Shown: positions 1 through 5,191 of the stretch, in pieces | Layout: every line of letters begins with the position of its first letter | Position numbering within the stretch: position 1 is the stretch's first letter | Source: Marinilabiliales bacterium | GTDB taxonomy: Bacteria; Bacteroidota; Bacteroidia; Bacteroidales; F082 | Assembly: GCA_002869465.1 (NCBI GenBank) | Contig: PKSW01000079.1 | Location: 1 to 5,191 of the forward strand | Length of the DNA: 5,191 bases | Reading direction: 5' to 3' | The notes under the pieces: generated by a model | Database searches by the model: none | What the model was told of the DNA's origin: nothing | The model's input: only the letters and a program-made list of their open reading frames with translations | Made by a program: the position numbers and the translations under genes

Positions 1-1019
1 ACACTAAAATCATATACTTCTCCAAACCATTGGCGTCCGGTATTAAACAAATTCTTTTCATCCAGTTCATGATGCGCATAATCAGTAAATTCATCAATTA
101 CAACATCATGTTGGCCCGTTGGAGGTTGTATCGTTTGAATCCTGCTGGCATCTTCATTTAATACCGTAATAAAATAATATGAGTAATCGTCATAATAATT
201 TGACTGGAAATTAAAAACTCCTGAAACTGAATTATATTTCCATGTTACAGGGCCTTCACCATAAAACAATATATAATCATTCGGATCAAATGAACCATCA
301 CCTTCACCGACTACCAGAATAGGATTTTGCACCAGGTCATCATGCCTCGGTATGTTGTTTATCTCAGGAAGAATACCGCCGCCATTTCCAAAAACGGCTA
401 TTTTCTTTGGATTCGCAGAAACATTGAAACCCATTTCCTGTAATTCCTGGTAGGTTATTTTATAGATGCCACTGCGGTCAATTTTTACTTTGAACCAATC
501 TCCTTCAGCTAATGCAGAATTGATTCTTTCCCGGCTCATATAATCTCTTTCGGGCTGATCATCCACCTGGATAACCAAATCAAACGACACCAGTTTTTCA
601 AATGATGAACTAGCCTGATTCCATCGAATAGGCTGAAAACTTACCTGGACATAGGGCTGTTTTCTGCTCACAATTAACTTACAATCAGGGGTTATACTTA
701 ATTCTTTCAGCGAATAATCTTTTAATAGTGCTTGTTCCTCTGCTGAGAATGATTCATAAACAGCGTTTTGTAGTGAGCAGCTCACCAAGGCATTTGTTGT
801 ATGAATGGGGTAAGATTTGACAAATTCCGGAACCGTATCAAAATACGGGTAATACGCGCCATCAAACGAAAGACGACTTATCTCAATGCCTCCATTGATA
901 GTAAATTTCTGAACGTTATTCCATTTGATTTCTTCATTGAAATTATATGGGATCGCCCGGGCAACAATGGCTGTCAATAAAAAAACAACCACTACAACAA
1001 GGGTTTTGAAAAATGGCAT
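1..1019 (-). CDS. porU: PorU, type IX secretion signal peptidase/sortase (N-terminal part, cut by window edge)
   Basis: Translating the minus strand from the ATG at 1019-1017 gives 339 uninterrupted codons to the left edge. Residues 1-22 form a signal peptide: Lys5, a hydrophobic run including five valines (8-12), and an A-R-A cleavage site before Ile23. Residues 173-200 (GDWFKVKIDRSGIYKITY and following), 207-219 (KIAVFGNGGGILP), 249-261 (YILFYGEGPVTWK) and 319-338 (LDEKNLFNTGRQWFGEVYDF) match the conserved N-terminal region of PorU as I know it. PorU is a gingipain-like (C25) cysteine protease on the cell surface that removes the C-terminal sorting signal from T9SS cargo and, with PorV, attaches cargo to the surface. 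The family is roughly 1,100-1,300 residues, so the catalytic Cys/His domain lies outside and cannot be checked. The gene is divergent from the porP-family gene. The PorU call is firm; whether the gene is intact is unknown. Confidence 0.9.
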   Translation of the reverse strand, partial: MPFFKTLVVVVVFLLTAIVARAIPYNFNEEIKWNNVQKFTINGGIEISRLSFDGAYYPYFDTVPEFVKSYPIHTTNALVSCSLQNAVYESFSAEEQALLKDYSLKELSITPDCKLIVSRKQPYVQVSFQPIRWNQASSSFEKLVSFDLVIQVDDQPERDYMSRERINSALAEGDWFKVKIDRSGIYKITYQELQEMGFNVSANPKKIAVFGNGGGILPEINNIPRHDDLVQNPILVVGEGDGSFDPNDYILFYGEGPVTWKYNSVSGVFNFQSNYYDDYSYYFITVLNEDASRIQTIQPPTGQHDVVIDEFTDYAHHELDEKNLFNTGRQWFGEVYDFS

Positions 1020-1037
1020 AGTAGATTGGTTAACTGT

Positions 1038-1045
1038 CAAAAATA
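1038..1045 (-). promoter_or_regulatory. Candidate -7 promoter element for porU
   Basis: Read on the minus strand this is TATTTTTG, a perfect match to the Bacteroidota sigma-70 (SigABfr) -7 consensus TAnnTTTG. It ends 18 bases before the porU start codon, so the expected 5' leader would be only about 10-15 bases. No convincing TTTG -33 element lies about 20 bases further upstream, which weakens the call. In A/T-rich DNA such an 8-mer can arise by chance. Confidence 0.35.
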
Positions 1046-1142
1046 TGGCTTTAATATACTTTGGTATTTAGACATTGAACGTATTTTTTATTCTTTTATT
1101 TTATCCGTGTTTAAAACCAATGGCAAGTTAATTCAGGTTCTT

Positions 1143-1174
1143 TTTACAATTAAAATTAAAATATCGTAATATTG
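1143..1174 (+). promoter_or_regulatory. Weak candidate promoter for the porP-gldJ transcript
   Basis: TAATATTG at 1167-1174 matches the Bacteroidota -7 consensus TAnnTTTG at all but one fixed position. A T-rich TTTAC at 1143-1147 lies about 19 bases upstream, in the place of a -33 box. Transcription would begin near 1180 and leave a leader of about 20 bases before the ATG at 1203. The remaining part of the 183-bp divergent region holds only A/T-rich sequence with no clear operator dyad. This is inference from a loose consensus. Confidence 0.2.
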
Positions 1175-1202
1175 CATTTTTGATCATCGAAGCTGGATTA
1201 AT

Positions 1203-2210
1203 ATGCTGAGAAACAGATTGGTTCAATTAATTATATTATTTTCTTTTTCACTCATTGTGAGTTCTGTAAAGGCCCAGGACCCGCAATTCTCGCAATTTTA
1301 TGCGAATCCACTATACCTTAACCCTGCGCTGGCAGGCGCTACCGAATGTGCCAGAGTTAACTTGAATTACCGTAATCAATGGCCATCACTCACCAAGGCA
1401 TACATAACCTATAGCGTTACATACGATCAAAATCTGCCTTCAATTAATAGTGGGTTTGGGGTAATCCTAATGAACGACAGACAGGGTGATGGCGCATTAA
1501 ACACAACCATAGTCGGTGCTATTTATGCTTATAACTTGCAAGTATCTGAAGGATTGTTTATCCGCTTTGGAGCCCAGGCAACCTACTACCAGCAACGATT
1601 GGACTGGGATCAACTTGTTTTTGCTGACCAGATAAACCCAATAAATGGTTCTATCAGCAATATATCGAACCAAACACCACCTGAAAATACAAACATTGCA
1701 GTGGCAGATTTTTCGGTTGGAACAATTATCGGGTACTACGATCAGTTTTTTGTCGGATTTACAGCTGATCATATGACGCAACCCAGCTTGTCTTTTTACG
1801 ACAACCCTGATGATAAATTGCCTTTAAAATTAACAGCACACGGAGGTATTACCATCAATGCCAGCCGTGGTTTGCTGGGCAATGTTGACGATAATGATTT
1901 TATGATTGAACCACAAGTTCTGTATATGTACCAGCAAAATTTTCAACAATTGAATGCCGGATTGTATTTAAATAAAAAACCTTTTGTTTTAGGTGCATGG
2001 TTCCGACACAATTTTCAGAATCCGGATGCCATTATTGTATTACTTGGTATTTCATTTAAAAATATTAAATTTGGCTACAGTTATGATATAGGGCTTTCCA
2101 AGGTTGGTGGTGAAGCATTGGGCGCTCATGAAATTTCATTCGCATGGAATTTCTGTATTTATAATGATAAAAAAAGAACAATCAGGGCAATAAAAACCCC
2201 CTTATTTTAG
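1203..2210 (+). CDS. PorP/SprF family type IX secretion outer-membrane protein
   Basis: The protein has 335 residues, about the usual length for the PorP/SprF family. Residues 1-24 are a signal peptide (Arg3 and Arg5, hydrophobic 8-20, V-K-A before Gln25), which supports this start. The mature protein opens with the family hallmark QDPQFSQFYANPLYLNPALA (25-44), followed by alternating hydrophobic/polar strands typical of an outer-membrane beta barrel, such as FVLGAWFRHNF (261-271) and IKFGYSYDIGLS (288-299). PorP is a T9SS outer-membrane component associated with the PorK/PorN ring. SprF-type paralogues serve secretion of individual large cargo such as the adhesin SprB. The sequence alone does not decide between core PorP and a cargo-dedicated paralogue, so no symbol is given. 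Its place 35 bp before a GldJ/GldK-type lipoprotein favours a machine component. No Shine-Dalgarno is visible, as usual in this phylum. Confidence 0.9.
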   Translation: MLRNRLVQLIILFSFSLIVSSVKAQDPQFSQFYANPLYLNPALAGATECARVNLNYRNQWPSLTKAYITYSVTYDQNLPSINSGFGVILMNDRQGDGALNTTIVGAIYAYNLQVSEGLFIRFGAQATYYQQRLDWDQLVFADQINPINGSISNISNQTPPENTNIAVADFSVGTIIGYYDQFFVGFTADHMTQPSLSFYDNPDDKLPLKLTAHGGITINASRGLLGNVDDNDFMIEPQVLYMYQQNFQQLNAGLYLNKKPFVLGAWFRHNFQNPDAIIVLLGISFKNIKFGYSYDIGLSKVGGEALGAHEISFAWNFCIYNDKKRTIRAIKTPLF

Positions 2211-2245
2211 TTATTACAAAGCAAAAAACACAAACACAATTAAAA

Positions 2246-3730
2246 ATGTTCAAAATCAGCAAGTTATCTATTTTAATATTAGGTGCTTTTGCATTTACGG
2301 TGATCAATTCCTCTTGTTCAAGTAACAAAAGATCCAGAACTACAGGCTGGGAATATAACAATCCTGCCAACGGAGGTTTTGAAGTATCAGAATATACAGA
2401 ACAGATTACCGGCCCCGGGTTAATTTTAATTGAAGGCGGCACCTTTACTATGGGAGCTACGGCAGAAACACCATTTTATGAATGGGATAATTTACCCAGA
2501 AAAGTGACCCTCAGTAGTTTTTATATGGATCAAACCGAAGTGAGCAACCTTGATTATCGCGAATATATTTATTGGCTGAACCGGGTTTTTGGAGAAAGCT
2601 ATCCAACCGTTGTACAAAAAGCATTACCCGACACACTGGTTTGGCGCGACAGGCTTGCGTACAATGAGCCGCTGGTACAAACCTATTTCCGTCATCCATC
2701 CTACCAGTATTATCCGGTGGTGGGTGTTTCGTGGGTTCAAGCCAATGATTATGCATCATGGAGAACAGACCGTGTCAACGAAAATATCCTGATTCGGACA
2801 GGCATACTGGATTTTGATCCCGACCAGAAAGATGAGAACAACTTTAATACAGAAGCCTATTTAGCCGGCCAATATGAAGGCCTTGTGAATGAAGGCATGG
2901 AAGACCTCGATCCAAGTGGAACAGGTATTAGAAATGTACGATTTGAAGACGGCATCATGCTCCCGAGTTATCGTTTGCCCACAGAAGCTGAATGGGAATA
3001 CGCCGCACTTGGTCTTGTTGGAAATACATTTTATAACCGTGTTGTTGAAAGAAAAGAATTTCCATGGAATGGCGATGGCGTAAGAACCGATGAAACCAAA
3101 TATTACGGCAGTTTTGTTACAAACTTCAAACGCGGAAGCGGTGACTATATGGGCGTTGCAGGTAACCTCAATGACGGCGCAGCCATTCCTGCCCCCGTTG
3201 GATCCTACTGGCCGAATGACTACGGCCTTTATAATATGGGGGGCAACGTTAGTGAATGGGTACTGGATGTTTACCGTCCTATGTCACATGAAATAGTATC
3301 AGACTATAATCCTTTCAGAGGTAACGTTTTCAAAAATATGGAAAAAGATATGGATGGCGGTATTGCCGAGAAAGACAGCCTGGGAAGAATCAAATATGTT
3401 GAAGTGTCAGCTGAAGAAACTGCCAACAGGAAGAATTACAGAAAAGCAGATAATATCAACTACCGTGATGGAGATTATGAATCAACCATTCAGGCCGACT
3501 GGCTGGGAAGCTATGATGATGAAAATGCAACATCAGAAATGTATGAGTATGGCGTAACTTCTTTGATATCCGACAAATCACGTGTCATTAAAGGTGGTTC
3601 ATGGAACGATGGTGTGTATTACCTGAGCCCTGGAACAAGAAGATATTTGAATGAAGATGAATCAGCCTCAACAGTAGGTTTCCGTTGCGCTATGATACGA
3701 GTAGGCAGCCCGGTTGCCGGTAATAGATAA
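2246..3730 (+). CDS. gldJ: GldJ-type gliding motility/T9SS lipoprotein with FGE-sulfatase fold
   Basis: The protein has 494 residues. Its lipoprotein signal has Lys3 and Lys6, a hydrophobic stretch 7-20 and a lipobox-like N-S-S-C with Cys24; Asn at -3 is slightly unusual. FGE/SUMF1-family motifs follow in order: IEGGTFTMG (62-70), FYMDQTEVSNLDYREY (92-107), YPVVGVSWVQANDYASW (156-172), RLPTEAEWEYAA (243-254), GLYNMGGNVSEWVLD (327-341), RVIKGGSWND (446-455) and TVGFRCAM (476-483). GldJ and GldK are paralogues of this fold, lipid-anchored on the periplasmic side of the outer membrane. GldJ stabilises GldK and is needed for gliding and secretion; GldK forms the ring with GldN. I prefer GldJ because of the segment RTTGWEYN...GGFEV (31-46), DTLVWRDRLAYNEP (129-142), WRTDRVNE (172-179), and murF rather than gldLMN downstream. 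The two catalytic cysteines of true FGE are absent, so a structural role is expected. Residues of about 342-445 form a charged insertion between core motifs. Family is sure; GldJ versus GldK is less so. Confidence 0.8.
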   Translation: MFKISKLSILILGAFAFTVINSSCSSNKRSRTTGWEYNNPANGGFEVSEYTEQITGPGLILIEGGTFTMGATAETPFYEWDNLPRKVTLSSFYMDQTEVSNLDYREYIYWLNRVFGESYPTVVQKALPDTLVWRDRLAYNEPLVQTYFRHPSYQYYPVVGVSWVQANDYASWRTDRVNENILIRTGILDFDPDQKDENNFNTEAYLAGQYEGLVNEGMEDLDPSGTGIRNVRFEDGIMLPSYRLPTEAEWEYAALGLVGNTFYNRVVERKEFPWNGDGVRTDETKYYGSFVTNFKRGSGDYMGVAGNLNDGAAIPAPVGSYWPNDYGLYNMGGNVSEWVLDVYRPMSHEIVSDYNPFRGNVFKNMEKDMDGGIAEKDSLGRIKYVEVSAEETANRKNYRKADNINYRDGDYESTIQADWLGSYDDENATSEMYEYGVTSLISDKSRVIKGGSWNDGVYYLSPGTRRYLNEDESASTVGFRCAMIRVGSPVAGNR

Positions 3731-3753
3731 AACGAACAATATTTCATAAATTT

Positions 3754-3781
3754 ACCCCATTCAAACCGAATGGGGTTTTTT
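3754..3781 (+). terminator. Intrinsic terminator between gldJ and murF
   Basis: A perfect 9-bp stem (3754-3762 pairing with 3768-3776, arms ACCCCATTC and GAATGGGGT) encloses a 5-base loop, AAACC, and runs into six T residues at 3776-3781. This is a textbook rho-independent terminator for plus-strand transcription. It begins 23 bases after the gldJ stop codon and ends 8 bases before the murF ATG. The other side of the stem has no long A-run, so it should act in one direction only. Confidence 0.85.
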
Positions 3782-3789
3782 ATTGCACC

Positions 3790-5079
3790 ATGCAAGCATT
3801 ATCAGAACTATATCAACATTTCTTATCCTGCAGGAAAATTTCCACAGATACCCGGAAGGATATAAAAGGAAGTATTTATTTTGCTTTATCAGGTGACAAT
3901 TTCAATGGAAACAAATTTGCCAAAGACGCACTTGACAAAGGAGCCAGCCTTGTAATTGTTGACCAGGAAGTATTTAAAATCAATGAAAAGTGTTTCCTGG
4001 TAGAAAATACGCTTCATACTTTACAGGATCTGGCTCGTTTACACCGGTCAACATTAAATTGCAAATTTATTGGTATAACAGGGTCCAATGGCAAAACCAC
4101 AACCAAGGAACTCATTAGCCTGGTGCTTTCCAGTGAGAAAAAAGTAAGCTACACACAAGGGAATCTCAACAACCATATTGGTGTTCCGCTAACAATATTA
4201 AACATCTCGGATGATACGGAGATTGCAGTTATCGAGATGGGCGCCAACCATATAGGCGAGATTGCTTTTTTATGCGATATTGCCCGTCCTCAAACCGGTA
4301 TCATAACGAACATCGGCAAAGCACACCTCGAAGGATTTGGTTCATTCGAAGGCGTTATTGAGGCTAAAAGTGAGCTTTACGACTTTCTAAGAAACCATGA
4401 CGGGATGGCGATCGTGAATGGAGATGATCCGCTGTTATTAAAACTTGCAGAAGGATTAGAAAGAATTACCTACGGTTCTTCATCTGAACTTTTTACTGCT
4501 GAAATAATCGCATCCAAGCCTTATTTAAACTTTAAATGGACCTACCAAAATCAGGAATTTCTGTGTGAGACCAAATTGTATGGAAAATACAATATGGATA
4601 ATATTCGTGCGGCCATAGCCTTTGGTTTGTACGAAGGAATCTCGCCGGAACATATTAATGATGCCATATCCGCTTACCAACCCGATAATAACCGCTCGCA
4701 GCTATTGGATACCGAATCGAACCGGATCATTTTGGATGCCTATAATGCCAACCCGGTCAGCATGTCGAATGCCATTGAAAGTTTCAGGGAATATCAGGCT
4801 GCAAATCCGTGGCTGCTGCTGGGCGACATGTTTGAGTTGGGAGATGCAGCGGCCAAAGAACATAAAAAAATCATTCATCTGCTTCAGGAAAATGGATTTG
4901 AAAATGTGATCTTGGTGGGAAATGAGTTTTTCAAATTAAGATCTACAACCAACTTTCCAACTTTTTTAAATTTACAGGAAGCAGCATCACATCTTATCAA
5001 TCATCCCATCAGAAATGCCCAGGTTTTAGTGAAAGGATCACGGGGTGTTCAACTGGAAAAACTACTAAAATTCTTGTAG
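3790..5079 (+). CDS. murF: MurF, UDP-MurNAc-tripeptide--D-alanyl-D-alanine ligase
   Basis: MurF is the cytoplasmic ATP-dependent ligase that adds D-Ala-D-Ala to the UDP-MurNAc-tripeptide, the last step in making the soluble peptidoglycan precursor. The 429-residue length fits the family. The N-terminal substrate domain contains STDTRKDIKGSIYFAL (18-33). The central ATPase domain has the P-loop GITGSNGKTTTKE (95-107), GNLNNHIGVPLTIL (124-137), EMGANHIGEI (149-158), TNIGKAHLEGFGS (173-185) and EAKSEL (191-196), whose lysine corresponds to the usually carbamylated residue. Next come YGKYNMDNIRAAIA (264-277) and NRSQ (301-304). The C-terminal domain has DAYNANPVSMSNAI (316-329), LGDMFELG (344-351) and LVKGSRGVQLE (413-423). 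All key motifs are intact. The start is supported because family homology begins within the first ten residues. A terminator lies just upstream, and anmK begins one base after the stop codon, so those two are probably cotranscribed. Confidence 0.95.
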   Translation: MQALSELYQHFLSCRKISTDTRKDIKGSIYFALSGDNFNGNKFAKDALDKGASLVIVDQEVFKINEKCFLVENTLHTLQDLARLHRSTLNCKFIGITGSNGKTTTKELISLVLSSEKKVSYTQGNLNNHIGVPLTILNISDDTEIAVIEMGANHIGEIAFLCDIARPQTGIITNIGKAHLEGFGSFEGVIEAKSELYDFLRNHDGMAIVNGDDPLLLKLAEGLERITYGSSSELFTAEIIASKPYLNFKWTYQNQEFLCETKLYGKYNMDNIRAAIAFGLYEGISPEHINDAISAYQPDNNRSQLLDTESNRIILDAYNANPVSMSNAIESFREYQAANPWLLLGDMFELGDAAAKEHKKIIHLLQENGFENVILVGNEFFKLRSTTNFPTFLNLQEAASHLINHPIRNAQVLVKGSRGVQLEKLLKFL

Positions 5080-5080
5080 G

Positions 5081-5191
5081 GTGGAAACATTCTCAGCCAT
5101 CGGTGTGATGTCGGGCAGTTCCCTGGATGGCCTTGACCTGGCATACTGTGAATTCGAACGAAACAGAAGTTGGTCATTTAAAGTACTGAAA
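5081..5191 (+). CDS. anmK: AnmK, anhydro-N-acetylmuramic acid kinase (N-terminal part, cut by window edge)
   Basis: Thirty-seven codons are open to the right edge. Residues 7-21 read IGVMSGSSLDGLDLA, the N-terminal nucleotide-binding signature of AnmK (usually GVMSGTSLDGxD; here Ser replaces Thr at residue 13). AnmK cleaves and phosphorylates 1,6-anhydro-MurNAc to MurNAc-6-phosphate in cytoplasmic peptidoglycan recycling. GTG at 5081 is the best start: an in-frame TAA at 5066-5068 limits any upstream extension, and the signature begins at the expected distance of a few residues. The next candidate, the GTG at 5105 or ATG at 5108, would cut into the signature. The gene follows the murF stop by one base, which suggests translational coupling. 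The catalytic Asp and the rest of the roughly 350-residue protein lie outside the window. Confidence 0.88.
   Translation, partial: METFSAIGVMSGSSLDGLDLAYCEFERNRSWSFKVLK

Noticed and set aside
1055..1063. Plus-strand TATACTTTG as a -7 promoter box for porP
   Set aside because: The spacing between TA and TTTG is three or one bases instead of two, and it would leave a leader of over 130 bases without visible structure.
1497..1781. 94-codon minus-strand open frame inside the porP-family gene
   Set aside because: It lies wholly antisense to a well-supported beta-barrel gene, and its Cys-rich translation has no recognisable domain.
2182..2442. 86-codon minus-strand open frame across the porP-gldJ junction
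   Set aside because: It covers the gldJ signal peptide and start region in antisense; its hydrophobic stretch is the complement of the signal-peptide codons, with no family match.
2246..3730. Reading the FGE-fold lipoprotein as GldK/PorK
   Set aside because: Possible because the families are paralogous, but the N-terminal TTGWEYN...GGFEV segment, the WRTDRVNE motif and murF instead of gldL downstream fit GldJ better. It is kept as an alternative in the entry.
4622..4909. 95-codon plus-strand open frame inside murF
   Set aside because: It is an out-of-frame shadow of the murF C-terminal domain, whose motifs are all in the other frame.
1..5191. Mobile elements, CRISPR arrays, tRNA/rRNA genes or a novel defence system
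   Set aside because: No terminal inverted repeats, transposase or integrase motifs, regular direct repeats or RNA-gene signatures were seen. All long coding regions belong to known T9SS or peptidoglycan families.

Overview
The window looks like a chromosomal core segment of a member of the Bacteroidota. The evidence is gene content found in that phylum (PorU, PorP/SprF and a GldJ/GldK-type lipoprotein of the type IX secretion system, T9SS), A/T-rich intergenic DNA, start codons without clear Shine-Dalgarno sequences, and one perfect match to the Bacteroidota -7 promoter consensus TAnnTTTG. I cannot place it below phylum from sequence alone.

Layout. Positions 1-1019 (minus strand) hold the N-terminal 339 codons of porU, the T9SS signal peptidase/sortase; the rest lies beyond the left edge. 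A 183-bp A/T-rich divergent intergenic region (1020-1202) separates it from a plus-strand series. That series starts with a PorP/SprF-family outer-membrane beta-barrel gene (1203-2210). After 35 bp comes a lipoprotein of the formylglycine-generating-enzyme (FGE/SUMF1) fold, best read as GldJ (2246-3730). A strong intrinsic terminator follows (3754-3781). Only 8 bases later begins murF (3790-5079), and after a one-base gap the 5' end of anmK (5081 to the right edge) with a GTG start.

How the genes work together. The first three genes belong to one machine: PorU processes cargo at the cell surface, PorP/SprF is an outer-membrane component or cargo partner, and the GldJ-like lipoprotein supports the outer-membrane/periplasmic ring and gliding apparatus. 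The last two genes are peptidoglycan genes: MurF completes the cytoplasmic UDP-MurNAc-pentapeptide precursor, and AnmK recycles anhydro-MurNAc. The terminator marks the border between the two modules.

I see no mobile element, CRISPR array, tRNA or rRNA. The window is mostly well-known core biology. The points worth a second look are the porP-gldJ pairing without gldLMN, the absence of FGE catalytic cysteines in the lipoprotein, and the terminator placed almost directly against the murF start codon.
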